Source: JAHEIJ01 sp040235565 (GTDB lineage Bacteria; Pseudomonadota; Gammaproteobacteria; UBA6429; Thiohalophilaceae). Taken from it: 64,000 nt of DNA. Location of the stretch: positions 1-64,000 of the forward strand of contig JBECLA010000135.1 of assembly GCA_040235565.1 (NCBI GenBank), written 5' to 3'. Positions 44,930 through 53,131 of this stretch are shown in pieces. Below the pieces are notes generated by a model. The model made no database searches and was not told the DNA's origin. It was given only the letters and a program-made list of their open reading frames with translations. A program made the translations under genes and the position numbers. Position 1 is the first letter of the stretch. Every line of letters begins with the position of its first letter.

Positions 44930-45130
44930 ATGCCAAATAAAGTGGTTGGGCTTATATTGATCATTGTTGGTATCGGAGTGTTGTACTGGGGGTACAATGA
45001 GTCCCAATCAGTCGCTTCCCAGGTCTCAGAAGCCTTCTCAGGTGCTCCGCAGGATAAGGTGATGTATAAATTTATCGGTGGTGCAGTGGTACTGGTTGTT
45101 GGTATATATCTGGCGATAAGAAGAGCCTGA
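44930..45130 (+). CDS. DUF3185 small membrane protein
   Basis: A protein of 66 residues with two membrane helices (residues 5-22 and 46-63) and a polar middle, SQSVASQVSEAFSGAPQDKVMY, which is the conserved part of DUF3185. AGGGG precedes the ATG. The function is unknown. Confidence 0.82.
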   Translation: MPNKVVGLILIIVGIGVLYWGYNESQSVASQVSEAFSGAPQDKVMYKFIGGAVVLVVGIYLAIRRA

Positions 45131-45367
45131 CAAACTTTCGCCCAAACAAATACAACATTCCCTGATAAATTACCTGTGTAACGGTTAAAAACGGTTTTTT
45201 CATAAACTGCTGCTGAAACCGCCTTTAAAACAACTGGTTTTGGACGAAGTCTAAACAAATTCTATTATTGCTTTGTTTTTTCAAAGACTTAATCAGACAA
45301 GAAAAAAGTGCCGTTTTGATTGAAAAATGCTATAAATAGTAGAGCTTTTTCGATCGGGAGGACGCGC

Positions 45368-45676
45368 ATGATTGAACGACGTTTACATAAACGTGAGTTG
45401 GTCGATGCCCCGGTACGTTTGTATCATCCTGTGATTGGTTCCCTGACTGGTCGAATCCGTGATGTCTCCAAAGGCGGTATGTTTATCGACCTGGATGATG
45501 TACCCGAACTGCATGTGGGAGAATGTGATGGACGGCTCCATTGTAAATTGATGAACATCGACGTGCTCTTTTATATGGAGTGTGTTCGGATTACGGGTGA
45601 AGGTGTAGTTCTGGTGCATGTTGAGGAGCAATCTGAAATACCCTCGATCTCGTCTGATATGCAGCCTGCCTTTTAA
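45368..45676 (+). CDS. PilZ-domain protein (first of three)
   Basis: A protein of 102 residues starting at ATG 45368, preceded by CGGGAGG. The c-di-GMP-binding residues are present: the RxxxR-type arm in ERRLHKREL and the D-x-S-x-x-G motif in IRDVSKGGMFIDL. It is a single-domain PilZ, expected to bind c-di-GMP and act on a partner protein. Two more single PilZ genes lie at 48369 and 49162. A hairpin terminator follows. Confidence 0.82.
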   Translation: MIERRLHKRELVDAPVRLYHPVIGSLTGRIRDVSKGGMFIDLDDVPELHVGECDGRLHCKLMNIDVLFYMECVRITGEGVVLVHVEEQSEIPSISSDMQPAF

Positions 45677-45715
45677 AACATCTGTATTCTTTCTAACAAT
45701 AACCCCGAATTTTTT

Positions 45716-45755
45716 ATTTCATCCTGCCAACTGGCAGGATGAAATGACTTTATTT
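45716..45755 (+). terminator. Perfect inverted repeat, probable terminator
   Basis: A 14-bp perfect repeat (45716-45729 with 45732-45745) has a two-base centre, so the real loop must open a few pairs. A TTTATTTT stretch follows. It lies 40 bases after the PilZ gene. The rest of the 319-base gap (45677-45995) holds no gene that I can support. Confidence 0.7.
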
Positions 45756-45995
45756 TGCGTCCTGAAGGCCGGATAGTAGTATTTACGTCTGTACAATAAT
45801 TAATCTGCGATCGAGGCAGGCTGGTTGGTCTCGGTGAACAGATTACCCATGATTTGACAAATGCACGCTTAATTCTGTTATTACCAGCGATCAGTCAGAG
45901 GGCTGATTCACATTCACCAATTGTTTGGGTATGTTCTTTTTCTCAGAGAGCAGTTGCTGGTGACGTAATATTTAACCGGGTTGAAGATACAAGCG

Positions 45996-46340
45996 ATGAC
46001 GACGAGTAATTTTGAGGAAATTCGACAGCAGCTTATGATCAAGCGGCAAGAGGTTTTGCAGCGGGTATCAGATATTCAGAAGGATTTGCGAAATGAAGAT
46101 AACCCGATTGAAAAGGATTTTGAAGAACAAGCTGTGCAAATGGAAAACGAGGAAGTACTGAATGCGCTGGATGCAGAAGGCCGTGCCACCCTGCGCAAAA
46201 TTGATCATGCCCTGGCGCGGATTGAAGCCGGTAACTACGATGTCTGTGCCATCTGCGATACCCGGATTCCGATTGAGCGTTTGCGGGTGATGCCCTATAC
46301 CGAACTGTGTGTCGATTGTGCGGCGGAAAATGAGGAATGA
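45996..46340 (+). CDS. DksA/TraR-type zinc finger protein
   Basis: A protein of 114 residues starting at ATG 45996. A helical N-terminal half (RQQLMIKRQEVLQRVSDIQKD) leads to the C4 zinc finger CAICDTRIPIERLRVMPYTELCVDC, the DksA/TraR signature. It is shorter than DksA (151 residues), so it is one of the DksA-like relatives. They bind the RNA polymerase secondary channel or are implicated in stress. Between the helices is a Glu/Asp-rich segment that could reach the active site. Confidence 0.82.
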   Translation: MTTSNFEEIRQQLMIKRQEVLQRVSDIQKDLRNEDNPIEKDFEEQAVQMENEEVLNALDAEGRATLRKIDHALARIEAGNYDVCAICDTRIPIERLRVMPYTELCVDCAAENEE

Positions 46341-46417
46341 GACCCGCTGGCTTGCAATTTGACTTGGCTATTCGAATAATCGGACCAATCAATTAAAAAA
46401 ACCGCAAGGAGAGAAGA

Positions 46418-46807
46418 ATGAAAACCCTGCAACGAGTTTTTTGCCTGTTCCTGTCTTTAAGTCTGGTTGTCTTGCCAGTCGGTCCGGCACAAGCTGCCAT
46501 GATTGGCAACGCCCAGGTTATTGACGAAGTACGGAGCGAGCTTAATCGTGCTGAGATACTTGATATGCTTGACCGCGAAGCAGCCCGTCAACAGTTAACC
46601 GCGTTGGGGGTATCGCCGGACATGGTAAAACAGCGGGTTGCGCAGATGACGGATGCAGAAGTGGCGCAATTGAATCGGCATCTGGCCGACTTGCCGGCCG
46701 GTGGTGATATCTGGGGTGTTTTGTTGCTGCTGTTCATCGTGTTCATCATTACCGACATGCTCGGTGCGACGGATATCTTCCCGTTTGTGAAACCGATTAA
46801 TAAATAA
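46418..46807 (+). CDS. PA2779 family protein
   Basis: A protein of 129 residues. A signal peptide (ending QAAM) is followed by a short helical domain (LDMLDREAARQQLTALGVSPDMVKQRVAQMTDAEVAQLNRHL) and one C-terminal membrane helix (GVLLLLFIVFIITDMLG). This matches the PA2779 family, whose gene is regularly paired with a PA2778-type cysteine peptidase, as here (5 bases to the next start). AAGGAGAG precedes the ATG. Confidence 0.88.
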   Translation: MKTLQRVFCLFLSLSLVVLPVGPAQAAMIGNAQVIDEVRSELNRAEILDMLDREAARQQLTALGVSPDMVKQRVAQMTDAEVAQLNRHLADLPAGGDIWGVLLLLFIVFIITDMLGATDIFPFVKPINK

Positions 46808-46812
46808 CCGGG

Positions 46813-47814
46813 ATGGTGGCAGTCAAAGCGCCATCCTCCCGCCTGGTGGCGGGAGGATGGCTTAGTATCTTGTTGTTAAGTGGCTGTACCACCGCCTGGC
46901 AGACCGAAAAACTGCGTTCAGACCCCTCTCCCGATATCCCCTCGAGCCGGGAACTGACGCAGGTCCCCTTCTATCCACAGCAGCGGTATCAATGCGGTCC
47001 GGCCGCATTGGCCACGATCCTGAATTACTACCGGGTGGCGGTCAGCCCGGAAACCCTGCTGCCGCAGGTCTACCTGCCGGCCCGCCAGGGCAGCTTGCAG
47101 CTAGAGATGACGGCGACAGCACGCCGCTACGGAATGCTGGTGTATCCCCTCAGCCCGGAGCTGAGGGATTTGCTGGCGGAAGTTGCCGGCGGTAATCCCG
47201 TCCTGGTGTTGCAGAATCTCGGATTTAACTGGGCCCCACAATGGCATTACGCGGTGGTTGTGGGCTATGACCTGGCGACCGCGGAACTGGTGTTGCGTTC
47301 GGGAACGACACGACGCTGGCAGACCAGCCTGGCGACCTTTGAACGGACCTGGGCGAGGGCAAAGTACTGGGCGCGGGTCATTGTGCCAGCCGGCCAGATC
47401 CCGATTACGGCGGAGCCTCTCAGGTATCTGCCAGCAGTGTTTGACTTGCAGCAGACCGGCCAGCAAGCTGCTGCGTACAGGGCCTTCCAGACCGCGACCC
47501 GGCAATGGCCGGACCGACCGCAGGTTTGGTTGACCTTTGGTAATGCCGCTTATGCCCGGCGCGATTTTCCCAATGCGGTCACCGCTTTTACTAAAGCCAC
47601 ACGGCTGGAACCCGGCAATACTATCGGCTGGAACAACCTCGCCTATGCCCTGGTAGAAATCGGTTGTCCCGGGCAGGCCCGCAAGGCGGTGGCCTGTGCG
47701 CTCGGTCTTGCGCCGAGCGATGCCAATCTTCAGGCCTCGCAGGCGGAGATCAGACAACAGGCGAAGGGTCAAGACAGCCCGGCATGTCCCGTGGTCCAAT
47801 GTCCCTTACCTTGA
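46813..47814 (+). CDS. PA2778 family cysteine peptidase with TPR
   Basis: A protein of 333 residues with a lipoprotein signal (lipobox LSGC, Cys25). Residues 48-190 form a papain-like C39-type domain: Cys in YQCGPAALATIL, His in WAPQWHYAVVVGYD. Residues 210-310 hold TPR repeats (WLTFGNAAYARRDFPNAVTAFTKATRLEPGN). It likely works at the envelope together with the PA2779 protein. Its signal-peptide codons contain a perfect 14-bp inverted repeat (46830-46861). Confidence 0.87.
   Translation: MVAVKAPSSRLVAGGWLSILLLSGCTTAWQTEKLRSDPSPDIPSSRELTQVPFYPQQRYQCGPAALATILNYYRVAVSPETLLPQVYLPARQGSLQLEMTATARRYGMLVYPLSPELRDLLAEVAGGNPVLVLQNLGFNWAPQWHYAVVVGYDLATAELVLRSGTTRRWQTSLATFERTWARAKYWARVIVPAGQIPITAEPLRYLPAVFDLQQTGQQAAAYRAFQTATRQWPDRPQVWLTFGNAAYARRDFPNAVTAFTKATRLEPGNTIGWNNLAYALVEIGCPGQARKAVACALGLAPSDANLQASQAEIRQQAKGQDSPACPVVQCPLP
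46830..46861. repeat. Perfect 14-bp inverted repeat inside signal-peptide codons
   Basis: Bases 46830-46843 are the exact reverse complement of 46848-46861, with a TGGT loop. The hairpin is GC-rich and lies 17 bases after the start codon of the PA2778-like gene. There is no T-run, so it is not an ordinary terminator. It could slow ribosomes or polymerase early in the gene. Confidence 0.85.
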
Positions 47815-48078
47815 AATCCTCAGGTTGGGGATGCGGGATTTGCCGACGATCCTGATTAGTCAGGCCATGACGCCCGCGTAGCGGGGTCACCTGTTAGCCA
47901 TTATGGAGAAGAGGCTCGAGATGGGCATGGCTGCTGTGTATGGTGCCGAGGATCCGGTACCGCCTGATGCGAATACCGATTGCTCGTCTGTCCGGGTGTC
48001 AGGCGAAATGCTGTATCGGTATTATGGCACTCACCAGGGAAGAAGTGGCGCAGGGTAAACACCCAATATAACCCGCAA

Positions 48079-48315
48079 ATGCCCTGCTTTATTGCCCGTG
48101 AGCCGGATGGTTACTGCCTGCATTTACACCGGCAAACCCTGTTACGTGACGTGTGGACGACGCGCCTGTTACGCTGCCGTCGTTATGCTTGTCGGGAGGA
48201 GCGGGAGATCCGGATCCAGGGCTTGCCGTTCAAGAAAGGTCAGGCCGGGGGAGATACGATTGGCGAATATATCGTTTTATCTATTATGTTACCGGTTCGT
48301 CTGCCGCTAAATTAA
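48079..48315 (+). CDS. Doubtful small ORF in a gene-poor stretch
   Basis: An ORF of 78 codons (MPCFIAREPDGYCLHLHRQT ... GLPFKKGQAG) with plausible codon use but no clear ribosome site and no recognised family. A second short frame (47903-48058, MEKRLEMGMAAVYGAEDP) precedes it in another frame; the two could be pieces of one broken gene. Apart from these, the 47815-48368 gap shows nothing I can support. Confidence 0.25.
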   Translation: MPCFIAREPDGYCLHLHRQTLLRDVWTTRLLRCRRYACREEREIRIQGLPFKKGQAGGDTIGEYIVLSIMLPVRLPLN

Positions 48316-48368
48316 CAGGCTTGCTCCATTTGTTTGTCACACTTAACTGTTAATTAAGCGGGAACACC

Positions 48369-48758
48369 ATGGTGACAGGAAATCACTCCATGCTCGTTGA
48401 TTTGGGCTTGAGTCGTCACTTGCGCGAGAAACGTGAAGGGGCCCGTATTGCCGTTCGGGCCCGGGTTTGTCTGAGCCATTCTACCTTTGGTGTGATTCAT
48501 GGCTATACGCGGGATATTTCCGATAGCGGGGTGTACGTGGAACTTGTCGAGATACCCCGCCTGCCGGTGGGAGCCCATGTCAAATTACAGATGCTGGATT
48601 CCGCCCTGCCGGAGATTGTGTTTAACATGAAAGTGGAACGCACTGACGAAGAAGGCGTCGCCATGTCGTTTGTGGACTTTGAGCATGACGGCCAGCGCCA
48701 TGCCATGGCAACCCTGAAAAATACCTGGAATAAACCCCATCCCAAAAAATCACCCTGA
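48369..48758 (+). CDS. PilZ-domain protein (second of three)
   Basis: A protein of 129 residues. The PilZ signature is complete: REKREGARIAVRARV (RxxxR-type arm) and GYTRDISDSGVYVEL (DxSxxG). The first 15 residues are extra; ATG 48390 is an alternative start. The C-terminus is basic. It is probably a free c-di-GMP receptor. A GCCCC-TGCCGCC-GGGGC hairpin (48764-48780) follows the stop. Confidence 0.82.
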   Translation: MVTGNHSMLVDLGLSRHLREKREGARIAVRARVCLSHSTFGVIHGYTRDISDSGVYVELVEIPRLPVGAHVKLQMLDSALPEIVFNMKVERTDEEGVAMSFVDFEHDGQRHAMATLKNTWNKPHPKKSP

Positions 48759-49161
48759 GCGACGCCCCTGCCGCCGGGGCTTGTGCTCCGCATGATGTAA
48801 AATGATTGTGTACCCCCCCCCGGCGAGCGTACTGGTTGTCTGTGCTTGAGTAGGGGACTGCAATCTCTGACACTGGCGATGCTGACTTCCCCGAAAAAAC
48901 AGATGGTATATCGCGATGAAAGTCCGGCAAGCTGTCGACAAGCTCAATCGCCTCCGGCCCCTGGCGGGTCGCACCTGACCGCAGACTCGCGAATTCGGCC
49001 AAGCTAAGTTGGCGGGAAGAGTGATCGAGCTGGATTGATAATGATCATTAAAACCATAGAGATTTAGGGAAATTGGCAGGTTTTCAACCGCCTGCCGCCA
49101 GGTTGGCGTTCAGGCTGCTATAATCTTTATGAAATTGGGTATCTTTGTCAGGAGCCTGAAG
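48759..49161. other. Intergenic region without a supported gene
   Basis: These bases hold a GC hairpin (48764-48780), a run of nine C (48813-48821) and an imperfect Fur-like palindrome (49036-49050, TGATAATGATCATTA). Short frames on both strands show no family resemblance. The promoter of the third PilZ gene is expected near 49060-49140. Confidence 0.35.
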
Positions 49162-49434
49162 ATGAATGAGCGACGACGCCATCGCCGTATCCCGTTTAAT
49201 CGGGCAGTCAATGTCAGTGGTTCTGCATGTCGACCCTGTGTGCTGGAAGCGGAAGATATTTCGCTGGCGGGCATGCGTCTCTATAGTGAGCGCCCGGTCC
49301 AGTTGGGCGAAACCCTGAATCTGAATTTCTATGTCATGCCCCGGGGCGAGCCCCAGGAAATGAACATGCAGGGCATGGTCAGACACGTGGGACTGGAAAA
49401 AAATGGCTATACCTTTGGTGTGGATTTCATCTGA
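49162..49434 (+). CDS. PilZ-domain protein (third of three)
   Basis: A protein of 90 residues. The start at 49162 follows CAGGAG at good spacing; an in-frame ATG at 49129 would add 11 residues. The arm is RRRHRRIPFNRAVNV and the second motif is EDISLAGMRLY (DxSxxG). This is the shortest of the three, close to a minimal PilZ barrel. A terminator follows at 49463. Confidence 0.8.
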   Translation: MNERRRHRRIPFNRAVNVSGSACRPCVLEAEDISLAGMRLYSERPVQLGETLNLNFYVMPRGEPQEMNMQGMVRHVGLEKNGYTFGVDFI

Positions 49435-49462
49435 CGGGAAGCTGAATAAATAATAATCGGGA

Positions 49463-49491
49463 GGGCCTGCAATGACAGGCCCTTTGTTTTT
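49463..49491 (+). terminator. Rho-independent terminator
   Basis: GGGCCTG (49463-49469) pairs with CAGGCCC (49476-49482) around a 6-base loop; TTTGTTTTT follows. It ends the third PilZ transcript just before the DUF2244 gene. Confidence 0.9.
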
Positions 49492-49505
49492 ACAGGTCAT
49501 GGTAA

Positions 49506-49982
49506 ATGATTAAGGTTGACTATGATTGGCAGAGCCACGAAGGGCGGATAGTGCTGCAGCCCAATCGTGCCATTTCCTGGCGAGCCAACCGGATCTTTCT
49601 GTGGATGATCGGGGTGTTGACCACGCTGATCGCCAGTGCCTTTGCGCTCATGGGCGCCTGGCTGATATTACCCTTTGCCGGTATTGAAATCCTCTTGCTG
49701 GCATCCTTGTTGTGGTATGTGTATACCGTTCATACGCGCCAGGAAGTGGTGAATTTTTCCGCTGCCGAAGTGATCGTGGAAAAAGGCCGACGCGCACCGG
49801 TGATGAAATGGACATGCCATCGTCCCTGGTGTCGGTTAAGTCTCTATCAATCCCATCCCTGGTATCCCCAACGGCTCAAGCTGCGTTGTCATCAGCGCGA
49901 GATCGAAATCGGCGAATTTCTCAACGAGCATGAACGCGACGAGCTACGCGCCAGCTTGCGGCAATTTATGCACCATGGCTGA
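49506..49982 (+). CDS. DUF2244 membrane protein
   Basis: A protein of 158 residues with two close membrane helices (residues 30-50 and 54-73). The soluble part contains HTRQEVVNFSAAEVIVEKGRR and the end LKLRCHQREIEIGEFLNEHERDELRASLRQ, which match DUF2244. Members often lie near cytochrome oxidase or membrane-protein genes; role unknown. The ycgN start overlaps its last codons. Confidence 0.82.
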   Translation: MIKVDYDWQSHEGRIVLQPNRAISWRANRIFLWMIGVLTTLIASAFALMGAWLILPFAGIEILLLASLLWYVYTVHTRQEVVNFSAAEVIVEKGRRAPVMKWTCHRPWCRLSLYQSHPWYPQRLKLRCHQREIEIGEFLNEHERDELRASLRQFMHHG

Positions 49983-50436
49983 ATTCTGGGAAAATAAAAC
50001 CTTGCACGAACTGTCAGCCGAAGAATGGGAGGCACTCTGCGACGGCTGCGGGCGATGTTGCCTGCACAAGCTGGAAGATGAGGATACCGGCGAGCTTTAT
50101 TTCACCAACGTGGCATGCCGCCTGCTCGATTTGCATAGCTGCCGCTGTCGGGACTATGCCCGGCGGGCGGAACGCGTATCTGACTGTCTGATTCTGACGC
50201 CGTCTTCAACGGACCTGTTCGATCAATTACCTTCTACCTGTGCCTACCGGTTGCTGGCCGAGGGACAGCCTCTGCCGGAATGGCACCCCTTGCGCAGCGG
50301 AGATGCCGATTCGGTACATCACGCCGGCATCTCCGTTCGGGCCAAAGCAGTGTCAGAGGACTATATCCATCCCGAGCAACTTCCCGAGCACCTGATCACC
50401 TGGGTGGTTCCCGCCCCACGAAAAGCTGATTGCTAA
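49975..50436 (+). CDS. ycgN: YcgN-type cysteine cluster protein (UPF0260)
   Basis: A protein of 153 residues from ATG 49975, overlapping the DUF2244 stop. Conserved cysteines: LCDGCGRCCLHKLEDEDTG, FTNVACRLLD, SCRCRDYARR, SDCLILTP. This is the CxxCxxCC cluster family of possible iron-sulfur or zinc proteins. YcgN has no proven function. The frame is open further upstream but the earlier part has no such signature. Confidence 0.87.
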   Translation: MAEFWENKTLHELSAEEWEALCDGCGRCCLHKLEDEDTGELYFTNVACRLLDLHSCRCRDYARRAERVSDCLILTPSSTDLFDQLPSTCAYRLLAEGQPLPEWHPLRSGDADSVHHAGISVRAKAVSEDYIHPEQLPEHLITWVVPAPRKADC

Positions 50437-50632
50437 CCAATTTGTGGACGCTTACCGATGGCGACCAGGGCATCCTATGGCGGGGCGACCGGACGATGGC
50501 CATTCACAAAACCCGGTTCTGGGGGCATCAGTGGCGGTTTTTTCTGAGCAAGGGATAAACTTGGTCTATACTTGAGTTAAATTCAAGGTTATTCCGTCAT
50601 TCCTGATTCCCATCGGATAAGGAGGCCTGCAT

Positions 50633-51145
50633 ATGAAACGACGTTTGTATTTCATTCTGCCCAATACACGGTTAGCCCGGACCGTGCACAACGAACTGCT
50701 CCTGGCGCGCGTTCCGGAAAACCATATGCATGTCATCGCCAATGAACGCGTTGACCTCGAGGGATTGCCCCAGGCCAGCCTGTGGCAACGCAGTGACCTG
50801 GCGCATGGATTGCAGCTGGGATTGCCTGTCGGTGGCTTGACCGGGGTCGTGGTAGGTGTCCTTGCGGTATTGTCCGGCTGGATCAGTCCCGGCTACGAGG
50901 CCAAAACGATCATGGCCACGGTGTTGGCGGGGGTATTTATTGGCACCTGGGCCGCCAGCATGATTGCGGTCAACGTCCCCAATACACGTCATCGCGCGTT
51001 CGAAGCCGATATCCGCCAGGGCCATTTGTTGTTTATCGTCGATGTGCCGGTGCAACGGGTGGACGAAATCACCGAACTGGTGACCCGCCATCATCCCGAA
51101 GCCGACATGCGCGGTATCGAGCCCAATATCCCGGTTTTTCCCTGA
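50633..51145 (+). CDS. Two-helix membrane protein, DUF1269-like
   Basis: A protein of 170 residues. An alpha/beta N-terminal half (RLYFILPNTRLARTVHNELLLARVPENHMHVIANE) is followed by two Gly-rich hydrophobic segments (residues 64-82 and 90-108) and a C-terminal strand-helix unit (FEADIRQGHLLFIVDVPVQRVDEI). The plan is that of DUF1269 proteins, which fold like a glycine-zipper-bearing ferredoxin-like domain. GGAGG precedes the ATG. A terminator follows. Confidence 0.6.
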   Translation: MKRRLYFILPNTRLARTVHNELLLARVPENHMHVIANERVDLEGLPQASLWQRSDLAHGLQLGLPVGGLTGVVVGVLAVLSGWISPGYEAKTIMATVLAGVFIGTWAASMIAVNVPNTRHRAFEADIRQGHLLFIVDVPVQRVDEITELVTRHHPEADMRGIEPNIPVFP

Positions 51146-51173
51146 GTCCGGCATTTAGCCAACAATCCTGTTT

Positions 51174-51204
51174 TCCCCGGTCGTTGGGTCCGGGGATTTT
51201 TTTT
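51174..51204 (+). terminator. Rho-independent terminator
   Basis: TCCCCGG (51174-51180) pairs with CCGGGGA (51190-51196) around a 9-base loop, followed by eight T. Confidence 0.92.
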
Positions 51205-51271
51205 GCCTGTCAGATATGGCTTCTTTTAAAATGCATGCATACCGCAGCAAAATAATAGGTCTCGGGCTGTT

Positions 51272-51631
51272 ATGAAAAGTTTGTTACTCGTCGCTCACGG
51301 CAGCCGCCGTGAATCCTCCAACGAGGAAGTGCGCCAGCTGACCGCCAGATTGGGAAGTCAGGCGGGAAATCGCTACCAGTCGGTCAAGTGTGCCTTTCTG
51401 GAGCTGGCTGAGCCGTCAATTCCGGACGGTATCGAAGCCTGTATTCAGGCGGGCGCGGAGGAAGTGATTATCCTGCCTTATTTTCTTTCTGCCGGTCGGC
51501 ACGTGATCGAAGACATTCCTCGCGAAGTGGCGGGCAAACAAAATGAACATCCTCAGATTCCGATCCGTCTGGCCCCCTACCTGGGATCGGCGGAAGGCAT
51601 CACCGAGTTGCTGCTGGGCATGGCAGAATAA
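51272..51631 (+). CDS. cbiX: CbiX-type sirohydrochlorin chelatase domain protein
   Basis: A protein of 119 residues, the size of the single-domain (short) CbiX. Blocks: LLLVAHGSRRESSNEEV with the metal-binding His, FLELAEPSIPDGIE, and EEVIILPYFLSAGRHVIEDIP with the second His. The family inserts Co2+, Fe2+ or Ni2+ into sirohydrochlorin for cobalamin, siroheme or coenzyme F430. No other cobalamin or siroheme gene is visible here. Confidence 0.85.
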   Translation: MKSLLLVAHGSRRESSNEEVRQLTARLGSQAGNRYQSVKCAFLELAEPSIPDGIEACIQAGAEEVIILPYFLSAGRHVIEDIPREVAGKQNEHPQIPIRLAPYLGSAEGITELLLGMAE

Positions 51632-51701
51632 GCCCGGAGCATGGCATCCGTATGGTGTGGGATGTCGCTGATTGAATTTACCCGAAACCAGGAACTTTAC
51701 T

Positions 51702-52184
51702 ATGCCAAGTTTTGACGTAGTGTCGGAAGTCGATATGCACGAAGTCACCAATGCGGTGGATCAGGCTAACCGCGAAGTGAGCACCCGCTTTGATTTCAAG
51801 GGAACCAATGCGCAATTTGAACTGAATGAAGCGGTGATTAGCATGAAAGCCGAAGCAGAATTTCAATTGCAACAGATGCTGGATATTCTGCAAACCAAGC
51901 TAAACCGTCGTGGAGTTGATATCGCTTGTCTTGAATTGGGTGAGCCGCAACCATCGGGCAAGCAGGTGCGTCAGGAAGTGACCGTCCGCCAGGGGCTGGA
52001 CAGCGTGCTCAGTAAGAAGATTGTTAAGCTCATTAAAGACGCCAGGCTCAAGGTTCAGGCGGCGATCCAGGGTGACAAGGTCCGGGTCAGCGGGAAGAAG
52101 CGCGACGATTTGCAGCAGGTGATCGCCATGCTCAAGGAAGCCAAACTGGATTTGCCGTTACAATACAATAACTTCCGCGATTGA
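51702..52184 (+). CDS. yajQ: YajQ-type nucleotide-binding protein
   Basis: A protein of 160 residues from ATG 51702 (MPSFDVVSEVDMHEVTNAVDQANREV is the canonical opening). STRFDFKGTNAQFEL and VRVSGKKRDDLQQVIAMLK are the other family blocks. YajQ has two ferredoxin-like folds; in Xanthomonas and Pseudomonas a homologue binds c-di-GMP. The stop overlaps the start of the DUF3565 gene by one base (TGATG). Confidence 0.93.
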   Translation: MPSFDVVSEVDMHEVTNAVDQANREVSTRFDFKGTNAQFELNEAVISMKAEAEFQLQQMLDILQTKLNRRGVDIACLELGEPQPSGKQVRQEVTVRQGLDSVLSKKIVKLIKDARLKVQAAIQGDKVRVSGKKRDDLQQVIAMLKEAKLDLPLQYNNFRD

Positions 52185-52399
52185 TGTGCCGCGCCATGCT
52201 ACGACCCATTACCGGTTACCACCTGGATGAGGAAGGACACTGGGTGGCCGAATTGGCGTGCGGTCATTATCAACACGTGCGGCATGATCCGCCCTGGCAG
52301 GTACGCAACTGGGTGACCACGGAAGCGGGGAGGCAGGCCCGGCTGGGCCAGCAGTTGGCCTGTGTGAAATGTGATCAAGGTGTCGCGCGGGATTTTTAA
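52184..52399 (+). CDS. DUF3565 protein
   Basis: A protein of 71 residues starting on the ATG that overlaps the yajQ stop; ATG 52196 is an alternative. The pattern ITGYHLDEEGHWVAELACGHYQHVRHDPPW and the final CVKC match DUF3565. The conserved CGHYQHVRH and Cys pair suggest a metal-binding site. The function is unknown. Confidence 0.82.
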   Translation: MCRAMLRPITGYHLDEEGHWVAELACGHYQHVRHDPPWQVRNWVTTEAGRQARLGQQLACVKCDQGVARDF

Positions 52400-53131
52400 T
52401 CAATAGCCTTAAATTTTCCTTCAGCATCAATATCAAGGTGTTGCCATGAGAACCTCAGCCAGGTTATGAGCAAGTCGCGCTAAGCTGGCTTGCAAGCCTT
52501 CTGTGGCGTGCTAAGTTTAGTGAACCGGTTGAGCCCCCTGACCCCCCTGAATCTCATCCCGGTCAGGGATAATTTTCGTACAGCCCCTTGCAAGCACACT
52601 GTTGCTTGGCCTTCCCTCCAGTTGAGCACTGAGTGGGAAGGTTTCTTTTGCCCGCACAACAGGCTGAAAGCAGCGGGAACATGGTTTTCTCTCTCTCGGA
52701 CACGTTGCGTCGGGTTGCCAATGCTTTCCGGGGCGGCGAGCGTGTAAGCCACTCCCTCCCTTGGTAGCGCTCACCAGCGAAGCAGTGCAGGTGATTGAAT
52801 GAGGTACTTTCAGGCGCACCCGCTATCTACGACCAGGTCTGTTCCCGTCCACTGCCATACAGGTTTGAGAGCCTGCTCAGGCAGGCTGGGGTTAAGCGTA
52901 CGGGCGGACAGGCACCCTGGCGGTAGCCGCGATTTGTAGCAAGCAGCAAAGGCATATCATGAGTTGGCGAGGCGGGTGACAAGAGGCATCGTGGCACATG
53001 ATCCGCAATCCGCTGAGCCGGTAATCAGGTGGTAGTGGCTGGCAGGATGCTGAATACCTCAGGATGACCGTTGGTATGATAAGATTTTTGTTTAACTATA
53101 ACGATAATTATCAGACTTGCTCCAATCGAAC
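52400..53131. other. Long gene-free stretch
   Basis: About 730 bases with no gene that I can support. Open frames exist on both strands around 52480-52820 but lack ribosome sites and family resemblance. It holds a C-rich CCCCTGACCCCCCTG stretch near 52535 and a GATAATTATC palindrome at 53103-53112. It may hold an RNA gene or the remains of a lost gene. Confidence 0.3.

Noticed and set aside
49036..49050. Fur-like TGATAATGATCATTA before the third PilZ gene
   Set aside because: The second half has two mismatches to the 7-1-7 palindrome; a chance AT-rich match is likely.
52480..52819. Overlapping open frames on both strands (up to 100 codons)
   Set aside because: No ribosome sites, no family resemblance, and mirror-image frames that suggest chance openness in GC-rich DNA.
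53103..53112. GATAATTATC palindrome before the zinc-finger TPR gene
   Set aside because: Only ten bases; too short for a Fur site claim.
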